A stretch of 64,000 nt of DNA from Planctomycetota bacterium (lineage in GTDB: Bacteria; Planctomycetota; Phycisphaerae; Sedimentisphaerales; Anaerobacaceae): contig VRUK01000011.1 in assembly GCA_019456195.1 (NCBI GenBank), positions 1 to 64,000 on the forward strand, read 5' to 3'. The notes beneath the pieces were generated by a model. That model worked only from the letters and a program-made list of their open reading frames with translations, had not been told where the DNA came from and did no database searches. Of this stretch, positions 9,098 to 18,661 are shown piece by piece (within the stretch, counting starts at the first letter, position 1; each line of letters opens with the position of its first letter). The translations under genes and the position numbers were made by a program.

Positions 9098-9868
9098 ATG
9101 GAGTCTGTAGTTACTATCCCGGCGTTTGGAGATAATTTTATTTATCTCTATCGATATGACAAAAACAATGCTTTGGCAGTTGATCCCTGCGATAGCTCGG
9201 CGGTACTGAACAGCTTAAACGAACACAATCTGAAGCTTACGACGATTCTCATTACACATCACCATTGGGACCATACCGGCGGTGTTTCTGACTTAAAAAA
9301 GAAAACCGGCTGTGAGGTTATCGGCCCCGACAAACGTCGAATACCCGCGATAGACCGCGTTGTCGATGATAAGCATGTACTGGCAATAGGTAATATAGAA
9401 ATACATGTTATTGCCACACCCGGCCATACGAAAACATCTGTTTGTTATTATATTCCCGCATCAAATGAAAACGAACATAAGATTCTCTGGACTGGTGATA
9501 CGTTGTTCGCCGGAGGCTGCGGCAGAATCATGGAGTGCAACGCACAAACAATGTTCGATTCTCTTCTTAGGTTGGCGTCTCTGCCCGACGATACGCTCGT
9601 CTATTGCGGACATGATTATACGCTGGAAAATTATGAATTTGCGCTGACTATCGAGCCGGATAATAAAGCTGTCCAACAACGCCTGCAAGAGATAAAGCAA
9701 ACTATAAGGGCGGGCGGATTTACTGTCCCTTCGACCATATTGCAGGAAAAAGCAACAAATATTTTTTTGCGGTCGGATACTAATGAAATTAAAACCGCTC
9801 TCAAAATGCCAGATGCCGGGGCCGTGGATGTCTTCGCGGAATTGCGCCGGCGAAAAGATATTTTTTGA
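9098..9868 (+). CDS. gloB: Hydroxyacylglutathione hydrolase (glyoxalase II)
   Basis: This enzyme hydrolyses S-lactoylglutathione or a related thioester in methylglyoxal detoxification. The metallo-beta-lactamase motif THHHWDH gives H54, H56, D58 and H59. A second His lies in ATPGH, an Asp in WTGDTLF and a His in YCGHDYT, completing a dinuclear site. The C-terminal helical part (residues 170-256) is the usual HAGH C-domain and ends FAELRRRKD, as in typical GloB. At 256 aa it is of normal length. The following methyltransferase starts 43 bp downstream. Confidence 0.92.
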   Translation: MESVVTIPAFGDNFIYLYRYDKNNALAVDPCDSSAVLNSLNEHNLKLTTILITHHHWDHTGGVSDLKKKTGCEVIGPDKRRIPAIDRVVDDKHVLAIGNIEIHVIATPGHTKTSVCYYIPASNENEHKILWTGDTLFAGGCGRIMECNAQTMFDSLLRLASLPDDTLVYCGHDYTLENYEFALTIEPDNKAVQQRLQEIKQTIRAGGFTVPSTILQEKATNIFLRSDTNEIKTALKMPDAGAVDVFAELRRRKDIF

Positions 9869-9911
9869 GTATCACTATTGTCATAAGAAATGAATGTAGA
9901 GAGTAGTACAA

Positions 9912-11093
9912 GTGAACCCTAAACAGAGAAGTACAATTCTTATAACCTGCTCGGCGGGTTTGATCGATTATATTCGGCGTGAGGTTGGGGATTTAGGCTA
10001 CCGGAGCGGAGAATGTCATAAAACAGGGCTTGAGGTGAAAGGTGACCTTTATGACGCAATGCGGCTCAATTTATATTTACGCACGGCGTACAATGTTCTT
10101 TTCCTGCTGAAACAGTTCAAGTGTAACGGCCCCGATGAACTTTATCGCAATGTAAGGAACCTGTCCTGGGAGAGTATAATTTCTCCGCGGGAATACGTTA
10201 GTGTTGTCGGCAGAGTTAATACTGCATTTGTAGGTAATTCCATGTACGCTAATTTAAAGGTCAAGGATGCTATTGTTGATCGCGTAGCCGGCAAAACAGG
10301 GTCCCGTCCCGACTCTGGTAAGGATAAGAACAATGTGGTAGTGCAGTTTTATTGGAAGGACGACCACTGCTGGCTTTACCTGAACACTTCCGGCCAGAAA
10401 CTTTCGGACCGCAGCTATCGCAAGATACCCCATAAAGCTCCGCTGCGCGAGTCTTTAGCTGCCGCGATAATCATAGCGACGGGCTATGACGGCAGTGAGC
10501 CTCTGATTTGCCCGATGTGCGGAAGCGGGACGCTGGCGATAGAAGCCGCGCTTATAGCGAGCAGGCGGCCTCCTGGTCTGCTGCGAAACAACTTCGGTTT
10601 TATGCATGTGAAGTATTTTGACGAGCCAAGGTGGCGGCAGATGCGTAGTGAGGCACTGAAGATAAGCAAAATGCGCGGCGGCAAAGCGGATTTCAAACCG
10701 GCACGGATTATCGCTACGGACATTGATGCAGAGGCGGTGGAGGCCGCCCGTAAAAACGCGATGACGGCAGGTGTGTCACACTTGATCGATTTTGATGTTT
10801 GTGACTTTGCTGACACTGTCATACCCCCGGGGGCGGGGACCATCGTTATGAATCCGGAATATGGTTTGCGGCTGGGTGAAATAGAGAAATTGCAGAACAC
10901 TTATAAACGCATCGGTGATTTCTTCAAACAAAAATGCTCCGGTTATACCGGTTATATTTTCACGGGCAATCCGGCACTTGGCAAAAAAGTCGGACTGCGA
11001 ACCAGCAGACGCTTTGAATTTTATAATGCCAATATCGAGTGCCGGCTGCTTAAGTACGAGCTTTATGCAGGAACTAAGAAGGAAAAGACTTAA
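9912..11093 (+). CDS. THUMP-domain class I SAM rRNA methyltransferase (RlmL N-terminal-like)
   Basis: A 393-aa COG0116-type protein. The N-terminal ferredoxin-like and THUMP region (1-165) should bind RNA. The methyltransferase domain shows CPMCGSGT from about C200 (SAM loop) and ATDIDAEAVEAA. Motif IV, usually NPPYG, reads NPEYG at 314-318, so Pro is replaced by Glu next to the catalytic pocket. The family makes N2-methylguanosine in 23S rRNA. The start is GTG at 9912 with only a weak purine stretch upstream. It lacks the C-terminal RlmK domain of the E. coli fusion. Confidence 0.85.
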   Translation: MNPKQRSTILITCSAGLIDYIRREVGDLGYRSGECHKTGLEVKGDLYDAMRLNLYLRTAYNVLFLLKQFKCNGPDELYRNVRNLSWESIISPREYVSVVGRVNTAFVGNSMYANLKVKDAIVDRVAGKTGSRPDSGKDKNNVVVQFYWKDDHCWLYLNTSGQKLSDRSYRKIPHKAPLRESLAAAIIIATGYDGSEPLICPMCGSGTLAIEAALIASRRPPGLLRNNFGFMHVKYFDEPRWRQMRSEALKISKMRGGKADFKPARIIATDIDAEAVEAARKNAMTAGVSHLIDFDVCDFADTVIPPGAGTIVMNPEYGLRLGEIEKLQNTYKRIGDFFKQKCSGYTGYIFTGNPALGKKVGLRTSRRFEFYNANIECRLLKYELYAGTKKEKT

Positions 11094-11273
11094 TGCTCGA
11101 GCGCTTGGTGCATTTATTTATCTTTGCTCGCTATTATGTGTTCGGGTTGATATAATGAGTTTTGCTTAAACAATATTAAAATGGAAAGTGGACTCCTGCC
11201 AGCAATAATTTTACAATCGGACACACTCTTTTGTTTGGCTTGAGTGTGCTGATAGTACGAAAGATAAAGAAAA

Positions 11274-12458
11274 ATGAAGTTTACAGACCTTGACTTAAAA
11301 CCGCTAATCCTTGCCGGACTAAGAGACATACAGTATGTCAATCTGACGCCCGTCCAGGAAAAAACCTTTCCCCATATCCTGGCAGGAAGGGACATCATCG
11401 CCCGTGCTGAAACAGGCTCCGGGAAAACAGCCGCTTGTGCCGTTCCCCTCGTCCAGATGATCGACACATCCATTAAAGCTGTCCAGGCTCTGATTGTCGT
11501 CCCTACTCGTGAGCTGGCACTGCAATACGTCAGAGAAATCGCCGAAATCGCCAGGCGAACCAACATCAAACCTTATGCCGTCTATGGAGGCTTTTCCATC
11601 CACATCCAAAAAGCAAAGCTGAATCATGGAGTCGATATCCTCGTCGCCACACCCGGAAGGCTCATTGACTTACTCCGCAACAGCACACTTAGCCTGTCAA
11701 ACGTCAGAACCTTCGTACTCGACGAAGCAGATAATATGCTCAATATGGGATTCATCTCAGATGTCGAATTCATCATCTCCTGCCTCATACACGAGCACCA
11801 GACCCTTATGTTTTCCGCAACCATGCCCCAGGAGATTGAAAAGCTGGCCCAAAGGTACCTCAAAACCCCCCTCACCATCTCCCTGAATAAGGGCCAGAAA
11901 GCACCCCAGAATCTCCAGCACCACTTCCTGCAGATTAACAGCAAGAATCGGCACGAATCTTTGCTTAATTACTTAAGCGAGGCCCAGCCAAAACAGGCCA
12001 TAATCTTCTGCAATTCAAGACGCAACGCTGAAAAACTCCACGACCATCTAAAAAAGAAACTTACCTCTACCGAAATCATCCATGGAGGACTCGAACAGTC
12101 CAAACGGACATCACTGTTCAACCGATTTCGCAGAATGGAAATCAAAATAATGGTCGCCACGGACCTCGCCAGCCGCGGACTGGACTTCACCCACGCAAGC
12201 CACGTAATCAACTACGACTTTCCCGCCGACATCGACGACTATACCCACCGCACCGGCAGAACCGCAAGAATGGGCCGAAAGGGCGTCGCTATGACCTTCT
12301 TCACAAAAAAGGACCTGCACAAATTAAAGACAGTAATCGACACCAATCGTATTAAGCCCGTCTGGCAGGGCGTTGAACCCGACCTCAAACATATCTCCCA
12401 TCGGCGCAAGCAGCACAAACGCCCTTCACGCAATTTTCGCCCCCAAAGAAGAAGATAA
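11274..12458 (+). CDS. DEAD-box ATP-dependent RNA helicase
   Basis: An RNA-remodelling ATPase of 394 aa. In order: the Q motif at TPVQEK, AETGSGKT (45-52), PTRELA, ATPGR, DEAD (150-153), SAT (181-183), then domain 2 with IIFCNSRR, ATDLASRGLD and HRTGRTARMG. The tail HRRKQHKRPSRNFRPQRRR is strongly basic, as in RhlE-type helicases that act on ribosome assembly or mRNA decay. The start ATG follows AAAGAAAA with no strong ribosome site. No other gene is close, so it is probably transcribed alone. Confidence 0.93.
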   Translation: MKFTDLDLKPLILAGLRDIQYVNLTPVQEKTFPHILAGRDIIARAETGSGKTAACAVPLVQMIDTSIKAVQALIVVPTRELALQYVREIAEIARRTNIKPYAVYGGFSIHIQKAKLNHGVDILVATPGRLIDLLRNSTLSLSNVRTFVLDEADNMLNMGFISDVEFIISCLIHEHQTLMFSATMPQEIEKLAQRYLKTPLTISLNKGQKAPQNLQHHFLQINSKNRHESLLNYLSEAQPKQAIIFCNSRRNAEKLHDHLKKKLTSTEIIHGGLEQSKRTSLFNRFRRMEIKIMVATDLASRGLDFTHASHVINYDFPADIDDYTHRTGRTARMGRKGVAMTFFTKKDLHKLKTVIDTNRIKPVWQGVEPDLKHISHRRKQHKRPSRNFRPQRRR

Positions 12459-12561
12459 ATCCGTTTGATTTTAGCAATTACAATTCCAAGAACTTACTAT
12501 AGTTCAGATTTGATTATCAGCAGCGAGAATGTATGCCCACACAAATTCAATAAATTTTCCC

Positions 12562-12776
12562 TTGACTGAAAGGTGGGTAATTTGGTATAGATAGTATTAG
12601 TGAAGTATGTGCCTGTGCAGTCTGGTGTGGTCTTTCTGCCGGCATAATTCCTATAATTTTTCAATATGAGGAGGAGTTGGCATATAGAGGGCGGAGTTGC
12701 ATCGGCAGCTTTGTGCTTTGCAGCCAAGATTTTTGCATTTCAATAACATACCTATATTTTTTTAAGGAGAACTATT
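12562..12776 (+). promoter_or_regulatory. Sigma-70 promoter and conserved ~180-nt leader
   Basis: TTGACT (12562-12567), an 18-nt spacer and TATAGA (12586-12591) form a good promoter. The transcript then has a long leader with GTGAAGT, CTGTGCAGTC, GAGGAGGAGTT and CTTTGTGCTT. These words recur in the same order in the leader at 37700-37987, ahead of the paralogous gene. The ribosome site AAGGAG lies just before ATG 12777. The shared words do not preserve a reading frame, so this is probably a conserved untranslated leader. Confidence 0.7.
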
Positions 12777-14786
12777 ATGTGTAGAAAAGTGATGTATTTG
12801 GCTTCTTTCGTTGTGGTGTTAAACATGGTTGGCAGCGCCAGAGGCCAGTTGGGCGTTGGCAACATTCTGTACGAGTACTGGGATGATATATCTGGTACGG
12901 CGGTTTCCAACCTCACCGACGACCCCCGTTACCCTGACAGCCCGGATGAGAGCATATGGTGGCAAACTTTCGAGGGACAGGTTGGCCGTGGCGATAACTA
13001 CGGCATACGTGCCCGCGGTTATGTGTCCCCGCCGGTAAGCGGTGATTATATCTTCTGGATTTCCGGTGATGACGAATGCCAACTGTGGTTAAGTATCGAT
13101 GATGACCCGGCTAACATAGACCAGGTTAGCCACGTTACCGGCTGGACCACCTCCCGGGAATGGGACAAATACGACGAACAGAAGTCAAAACCCATTACAC
13201 TGCAGGCCGGTCAGAAGTACTACATCGAAGCACTAATGAAGGAAGGCGGTGGCGGTGACAGCCTGGCTGTCGGATGGGGAGGCCCGACTATTGGCGACGG
13301 CCCTGTGATTATCGAGGGTAAGTATCTGTCACCTGTTATAACTTCTTTTGCAGAAGTCATGCAAGCTGCACGGGAACCCAATCCGGCTGATGGTAGCATA
13401 CACTCCGATACATGGGTGACTGTGACTTGGACGGCGGGATTTACTGCTGCCTCGCACGATGTGTACTTTAGTGATAATCTTACCGATGTACAGGCCCGCA
13501 CTGCTGAGGCATTCCGAGGCAACCAGGCTTTGACGAATTTTGTTGTTGGCTTTCCGGGATTTCCTTATCCGGACGGCCTTGTTTCGGGCACAACTTACTA
13601 TTGGGTGATTGATGAAATTGAGGCAGACGGTACTACCCTGCACGAAGGTAATATCTGGAGCTTTTTGGTTCCCCCAAAGACCGCCTATCTCCCGGACCCG
13701 GTTGATGGTGCCGACTCTGTAGATCCGAATGAAACCCTTACCTGGCAGCCCGGTTTCGGTGCGATATTACACTACGTGTACTTCGGGGATGATTATGATA
13801 CCGTCAGTAACGCCGCCGGAGCCATGCCCTGGGGAGCCCCAACCTTTAGCCCGGGCACTCTTGAATTAGGGAAGGTTTTCTATTGGCGGGTCGATGCGTT
13901 CCACGGCGCCGAGACTTATAAAGGAGAGGTCTGGAGCTTTTCTACTCCAGGCGCCGTCGGAGCTCCAATACCTTCAAATGGCGCTGTGGATGTGACACAG
14001 ACACAGATTCTCACGTGGGTTGCAAGTGACAATGCCGCTTCGTATCAGGTCTATTTCGGTGCAGATAAAGACGCCGTGCGTAGTGCTGATACAGGTTCGC
14101 CTGAGTACAAAGGCAGCAACAACCTTGGCTCCGAGAGTTATGACCCCGGCAAACTTGAATGGGATTCGACCTACTACTGGCGTGTCGATGAAGTCGAAGC
14201 TGGCGGTACGACACAGAAGGGCCTTGCCTGGAGCTTCACAACGGCCAACTTCCTTATCGTGGACGACTTTGAGAGTTACAACGACCTGGACCCCACTGAC
14301 CCGGCCAGCAACAGGATATTTAATGTCTGGTTAGACGGATTCGGCGATGCGACAAACGGAGCTCTCGTTGGCAATAACAATCCTCCTTTTACCGAGCAAG
14401 CTATCGTTCTTGGAGGTTTACAGTCGATGCCGATGTTCTATGACAACGCCGTTGGAAAATCTGAAGCTACTTTGACATTGACTGACCCGCGTGACTGGAC
14501 CGAAAAAAGTGTTGACACGCTAACGATTTGGTTCAGAGGCGCTTCGGCTAACACTCCGGAGACGTTGTATGTCACTCTCAACGGCAATGCTGTGGTCAAT
14601 CATGATAATCCTGATGCAGCACAAATAACTTCCTGGACCGAATGGAATATCGACCTCCAGGCATTTACAGACCAGGGCGTTAATCTCGCCAATGTCAATA
14701 CGATTACTCTCGGTCTTAGATCGGTTACCGGCGGTACAGGTATAATGTACTTCGATGATATTCGGCTGTACCCACCGGCGCCGTAA
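12777..14786 (+). CDS. Secreted PA14 / Fn3-like repeat protein with C-terminal jelly-roll module
   Basis: A predicted extracellular carbohydrate-binding protein of 669 aa with no catalytic motif that I recognise. A signal peptide (residues 1-24) is followed by a PA14 domain (about 26-170, containing GDYIFWISGDDECQLW). Three repeats of about 95 residues follow, each with a YYWRVDE or YYWVIDE strand and an ending like WSF. A C-terminal module of about 185 residues starts at NFLIVDDFESYNDLD and ends YFDDIRLYPPAP. The repeats and C-terminal module are nearly the same as in the 37988-40147 product. The C-terminus lacks a PEP-CTERM segment. Likely role: adhesion to polysaccharide or presentation of other enzymes. 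Confidence 0.75.
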   Translation: MCRKVMYLASFVVVLNMVGSARGQLGVGNILYEYWDDISGTAVSNLTDDPRYPDSPDESIWWQTFEGQVGRGDNYGIRARGYVSPPVSGDYIFWISGDDECQLWLSIDDDPANIDQVSHVTGWTTSREWDKYDEQKSKPITLQAGQKYYIEALMKEGGGGDSLAVGWGGPTIGDGPVIIEGKYLSPVITSFAEVMQAAREPNPADGSIHSDTWVTVTWTAGFTAASHDVYFSDNLTDVQARTAEAFRGNQALTNFVVGFPGFPYPDGLVSGTTYYWVIDEIEADGTTLHEGNIWSFLVPPKTAYLPDPVDGADSVDPNETLTWQPGFGAILHYVYFGDDYDTVSNAAGAMPWGAPTFSPGTLELGKVFYWRVDAFHGAETYKGEVWSFSTPGAVGAPIPSNGAVDVTQTQILTWVASDNAASYQVYFGADKDAVRSADTGSPEYKGSNNLGSESYDPGKLEWDSTYYWRVDEVEAGGTTQKGLAWSFTTANFLIVDDFESYNDLDPTDPASNRIFNVWLDGFGDATNGALVGNNNPPFTEQAIVLGGLQSMPMFYDNAVGKSEATLTLTDPRDWTEKSVDTLTIWFRGASANTPETLYVTLNGNAVVNHDNPDAAQITSWTEWNIDLQAFTDQGVNLANVNTITLGLRSVTGGTGIMYFDDIRLYPPAP

Positions 14787-14844
14787 GATGGGATTTAGCT
14801 GTCTAAGTAAAATTGTGCAGTTAACGTAGTAAATTGACAAATTC

Positions 14845-14880
14845 GGGGCTTATACCAATTCGGTATAGGCCCCGGTTGTT
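14845..14880 (+). terminator. Terminator of PA14 gene
   Basis: A 12-bp stem GGGGCTTATACC / GGTATAGGCCCC (one G-U pair) with loop AATTC, followed by a G/T-rich tail. It matches the hairpin after the paralogous gene at 40196-40228, loop included. Confidence 0.75.
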
Positions 14881-15031
14881 TAAGCACAGTAAAGGAAAGC
14901 GGAAAAAACCTTGAAATTCCAGTCATTGGTGATAAAATAGTTCGTGCCTAAACAGAAAATATGCAGTGTAAACGTAAGAGTGGGTAACACAGTACCCAAA
15001 ATCTAATTGAGTAACAATAAGGAGGTATTTT

Positions 15032-15790
15032 ATGAGAAGTGTTCGATTATTAGCTTTTGCAGCATTGTTGGCAGTAGTGTGTTGTATAGCGACCGATGTG
15101 GATGCACAGCCCAAACAACAAGACCAAATCCGCGTGCTGCTGATCGCAGGTGATGATGTGGCGCCATACCATGACTGGCGTGAAATCTCTGAAAAGACAC
15201 GTGAGGTGTTGGTGTCTTCACCTCGTTTTGACGTCAAGGTATGTGAAGAACCCCTGATCCTCGAATCAAACACCGCTATAGGAAGGTACGACGTTATTCT
15301 GCTGACTATGTACAATAGGGCCATGCCTACCATCACCGGTCAGGCAAAAGAAAACCTGCTGGAATTCGTCAAAAAGGGTAAGGGTTTCTATGTTCAGCAT
15401 CTTGCCAGTGCCTCTTTTTCTGAATGGGACGAATTCGGCAAGCTCTGCGGCCGCAAGTGGGTAATGGGAACTTCAGGACACGGTCCGCGAGGTGTATTTG
15501 GAGCCAAGATTGTTAAAGAACATCCTATTACCAGGGGATTAAAGGATTTCAAGATTTTTGACGAGCTTTACGCGAAATTGCAGGGAGACAGCCCGATTGA
15601 AGTGCTCGTCTCCGCCGACTCTGACTGGAGCAAAAATACCGAGCCGCTGGTTTTCACCAGATCGTACGGCAAAGGACGTTGTGTCCATAACGCCTTCGGT
15701 CACGACCACAAGGCTATTCTTGACCCCAACATGAAGCAACTCATCCGCAATGGAGTGGAGTGGGCTGCTACCGGCAAGGTCAGGGACTAA
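15032..15790 (+). CDS. Secreted ThuA-like protein
   Basis: A 252-aa protein with a signal peptide (residues 1-25, ending VDA-QPK) and a class I glutamine-amidotransferase-like ThuA fold. VLLIAGDD near the start, DVILLTMYNRA, GKGFYVQH and a final GRCVHNAFGHDHKA are typical. ThuA-like proteins are common exported proteins in planctomycetes and often sit with sugar oxidoreductases; their reaction is not settled. TAAGGAGG stands 7 nt before ATG 15032, a very good ribosome site. A clear terminator follows, so this is a single-gene unit. Confidence 0.85.
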   Translation: MRSVRLLAFAALLAVVCCIATDVDAQPKQQDQIRVLLIAGDDVAPYHDWREISEKTREVLVSSPRFDVKVCEEPLILESNTAIGRYDVILLTMYNRAMPTITGQAKENLLEFVKKGKGFYVQHLASASFSEWDEFGKLCGRKWVMGTSGHGPRGVFGAKIVKEHPITRGLKDFKIFDELYAKLQGDSPIEVLVSADSDWSKNTEPLVFTRSYGKGRCVHNAFGHDHKAILDPNMKQLIRNGVEWAATGKVRD

Positions 15791-15829
15791 CTACAGACAA
15801 TTTTCTTAATTCTTATATCGATTCTATTA

Positions 15830-15867
15830 GGGACAGTCGCTTTATCGTGGCTGTCCCAGATTTTTTT
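15830..15867 (+). terminator. Terminator of ThuA-like gene
   Basis: A 9-bp stem GGGACAGTC / GGCTGTCCC with one G-U pair, a 10-nt loop and then a run of seven T after AGA. It lies just before the convergent rubrerythrin-like gene. Confidence 0.8.
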
Positions 15868-15883
15868 ATAGACTTGAAAGTGT

Positions 15884-16336
15884 TTAGTTTTCTTTCATTA
15901 TCTCATCGTCGTATTCAATTTCAAAGCGAAGCTTATGCTTGGCCTCCTCCTGGGCCAGTGACAAAAACATATTCTGCAATTCAGGGTCCTGCATCTTTGA
16001 AGCCAATGTAGTGTAAAGCTTAAATGCGGCCTTCTCTTTTTTCATCGCCAGAATAATTGCACTCTGATAATCCATGTTCGGCGAAGGCTGAATATCAACC
16101 ATATAATCTGCTATTTTAAGATCTGTTACTTCCCCTGTTTTCGGCTGGAGATTACCTTTTTTTACCCCCTCCAATCGGGCTTTGTGACCAAGTTCTTCTT
16201 TTGCAAAGCTTTCGAAAACTTCACGCATTGCCGGATTACCCATTTGACCCGCCATATCCGTATAAAACTGGCTGGCTTCTGTTTCACCCGCTATCGCAAA
16301 ATCCAAAATCTCCTCGATACTGTTAAATTCATCCAT
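15884..16336 (-). CDS. Rubrerythrin-like diiron four-helix protein
   Basis: A 150-aa ferritin-like protein. The two helix pairs carry E18 with E47/E48xxH51 and E101 with E130/E131xxH134, the paired ExxH pattern of a diiron site. There is no C-terminal rubredoxin domain, so it is a short rubrerythrin. Such proteins reduce peroxide or act as oxygen sensors in anaerobes. I start at ATG 16336 (MDEFNS), which has AGGGA upstream; the longer frame to 16420 adds 28 residues without family similarity. Confidence 0.85.
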   Translation of the reverse strand: MDEFNSIEEILDFAIAGETEASQFYTDMAGQMGNPAMREVFESFAKEELGHKARLEGVKKGNLQPKTGEVTDLKIADYMVDIQPSPNMDYQSAIILAMKKEKAAFKLYTTLASKMQDPELQNMFLSLAQEEAKHKLRFEIEYDDEIMKEN

Positions 16337-16612
16337 AATACGTATCCCTTCAGCAGTTACTCTTTCCAATCCACTCAAACGGGATTTCCCCGCTGAGTCT
16401 AATTTACAGCATAGTACCATGATTATCCCTGAAATTCAAGATTTCCAATTAGCATAATAATACATGATGCAATTTTATCATTTACATTGCCTTATAATAG
16501 TTCTCATATTTTCACTAATCCTGCGCCCTTGCAAAAACGGCACCTTACGATGATAATAGAATTGCTTCAACAAGTTATATTATCAATTAATAACTGAGGT
16601 TTAACCCGGACT

Positions 16613-17338
16613 ATGAAGGTCAGAGAAGAAATATTCACAGTTAAATCCTATGAGTGCCGGCCTGATGGGAACATTAAGACAGCTTGTTTGATGCAGTATT
16701 TACAGGAAGCCGCGGCCCTTCACGCCGAAGAGCTTGGTTTTGGAGTTGACGGTTTAAATACAATAAACAGCTATTGGGTTCTGTCGAATCTCAGGATTGA
16801 AATCAACCGGATCCCAAAATGGAATGATGAAATAACCGTCAAAACATGGCCGAGCGGATATAATCGTTTAATAGCTACAAGGGAATTTGTGGCCAGGGAC
16901 CAAAATGACTGCGAGTTATTCCGAGCCTCCAGCCAGTGGATGGTATTGGACAAAGGCAGCAATCGGCCGAAAAATTTATTCCATCTCGACCTGAGCCTGT
17001 CCAAAACCGGACTCAAAGCGTTATCGGAAAAATTAGTTAGATTAGAACCGCAGGATAATTACAGCGAAGTTGATCGAATAAGTGTACCCTACAGCTCAAT
17101 CGACTTAAATGGGCATGTGAATAATACGGAATATGTGCGATGGGGCATTGACGCATTAAGAAAAGCATTCAAATTCGAAGGGAACATTCGTTCGATGCAT
17201 GCCACTTATCTATCCGAAGTTTTTGAGGCCGATGAACTCGATTTGCTGCTTTCTTATACCAAGAACGAATATTTCTATGTCCTTGCAAAAAGATCGGATG
17301 GACAAAACAACGTGCATGTCATGGAGATTGGCTGCTGA
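16613..17338 (+). CDS. Acyl-ACP thioesterase (FatA/FatB type)
   Basis: A double hot-dog thioesterase of 241 aa that should release free fatty acids from acyl carrier protein. The second hot-dog has DLNGHVNNTEYVRW, with D164, N166 and H168 in the catalytic positions. The first has LMQYLQEAAALHAEELG, typical of bacterial acyl-ACP thioesterases. Cytosolic. It stands alone between the divergent rubrerythrin-like gene and the convergent alcohol dehydrogenase. Confidence 0.9.
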   Translation: MKVREEIFTVKSYECRPDGNIKTACLMQYLQEAAALHAEELGFGVDGLNTINSYWVLSNLRIEINRIPKWNDEITVKTWPSGYNRLIATREFVARDQNDCELFRASSQWMVLDKGSNRPKNLFHLDLSLSKTGLKALSEKLVRLEPQDNYSEVDRISVPYSSIDLNGHVNNTEYVRWGIDALRKAFKFEGNIRSMHATYLSEVFEADELDLLLSYTKNEYFYVLAKRSDGQNNVHVMEIGC

Positions 17339-17374
17339 CTGCCAGTTCCGGACCTTTTATTTCATAAAGCAACA

Positions 17375-18559
17375 TTAAGAGTATGCATTTTCGTAAATAG
17401 TAACCACATCGTCCAGTGTCAGCTCGGCCGGCGTTATATCATAAAGACTGCCCATAGCATAGAAGGAGTTTTCCGCGAAAGTTCTCAAATTGCTTTGCTT
17501 AATACCGAAATCGGAAAGCTTATCTTCGAAGCCTATGTTTTTTATCAGCTTCTTCAATCCGGTTATAAATGCCATAGGCCTTTCCTTTTCGTCAAGCTCA
17601 TCAACATTTTCCCCCATAGCCCTTGCAAGGTCGGGAAAACGTGCGGGCTGTTTTTGCGCCAAACAGCTAAAATAGGAAGCCGAAAGCATCGTAAGGCCGC
17701 AGCCGTGAGCAACATCAGGATAATATGCACTGACGGCATGTTCCATAGAATGGTGGGATATACAGCAAGACAGTGACTCACATATTCCCGCTTCGGTATT
17801 GGCCCAGGCCAGCTTGGTTCTCGCCTCCATATTCGCTCCGTCTTTGACGGCTATGGGCAGGTATTTTGTAATAAGGCTGATTGCCTCCAGCGCCAAATGG
17901 TCGCTCGTCGGCTGATTGATTGTTGCGAGATACGTTTCAACCGAGTGAAAGAAAGCATCCATGCCGGTGTAAGCTGTAGTTTTCGGAGGGACACTTACCA
18001 TTAACTCAGGGTCAACGATCGACAAACGCGGAAAGGTAAAATTGTTTCCCCAACCTATCTTCTCGTTTGTATCGCTTTTGGTAATTACCGTCCACGGGTC
18101 GGATTCGGTTCCCGTCCCGGCTGTTGTGGTTATCGCCACGATAGGTAAGGCGCCGTTAGGGGGAGTTTTTCCGCCGCCGCTTCCTCTGGTTATATAGTCC
18201 CAATACTTGCCCGGATTAACCGCCATGACAGCTATACTCTTCGACGAGTCAAGGGTACTGCCCCCTCCAAGGCCAACTACGAAATCACAGCCATTTTCTT
18301 TGGCGACGGATGCCCCCTCATGGACATGTTCAGAAACAGGATTAGGCTTAATTTTGTCATATACGACCGACTCAACTCCATTTTCTTTAAGGTACTTTAT
18401 CACTCTGTCAAGATATCCATATTTCCTCATGGCTCCGGATTCACCGATTACTACAAGGGCTTTCTTTCCGGGTAAATACGGCGTGGTTTTAAGTTCGCTC
18501 AGCTTACCGCAACCAAAAATAATTCTGGTTGGCATATAATAAGAAAAATCAAGGTTCAT
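17375..18559 (-). CDS. Iron-containing alcohol dehydrogenase
   Basis: A group III, NAD(P)-dependent metal alcohol dehydrogenase of 394 aa. The cofactor loop reads GLGGGSTLDSSK. Metal ligands are visible as D in TGMDAFFHSVE, the H of that motif, and the His cluster ISHHSMEHAVSAYYPDVAHG. The sequence is closest in style to butanol/lactaldehyde dehydrogenases (BdhA-like). The substrate is not determined, but a small aldehyde is likely. It is the last gene of a minus-strand series after the haem protein and sulfatase, with a 102-bp gap. Confidence 0.88.
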   Translation of the reverse strand: MNLDFSYYMPTRIIFGCGKLSELKTTPYLPGKKALVVIGESGAMRKYGYLDRVIKYLKENGVESVVYDKIKPNPVSEHVHEGASVAKENGCDFVVGLGGGSTLDSSKSIAVMAVNPGKYWDYITRGSGGGKTPPNGALPIVAITTTAGTGTESDPWTVITKSDTNEKIGWGNNFTFPRLSIVDPELMVSVPPKTTAYTGMDAFFHSVETYLATINQPTSDHLALEAISLITKYLPIAVKDGANMEARTKLAWANTEAGICESLSCCISHHSMEHAVSAYYPDVAHGCGLTMLSASYFSCLAQKQPARFPDLARAMGENVDELDEKERPMAFITGLKKLIKNIGFEDKLSDFGIKQSNLRTFAENSFYAMGSLYDITPAELTLDDVVTIYENAYS

Positions 18560-18661
18560 TTTTACTTCCTTACAAATAATACATTTTCTTCTGTCGGCGA
18601 AGTATCATATAGAATATCAGCCCGAAAAACAACCCTTTAGCTGAATTGATGACGTTGGATT

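Noticed and set aside
12677..12776. Leader peptide ahead of the PA14 gene
   Set aside because: TTG frames exist in both leaders, but the conserved words fall in different frames.
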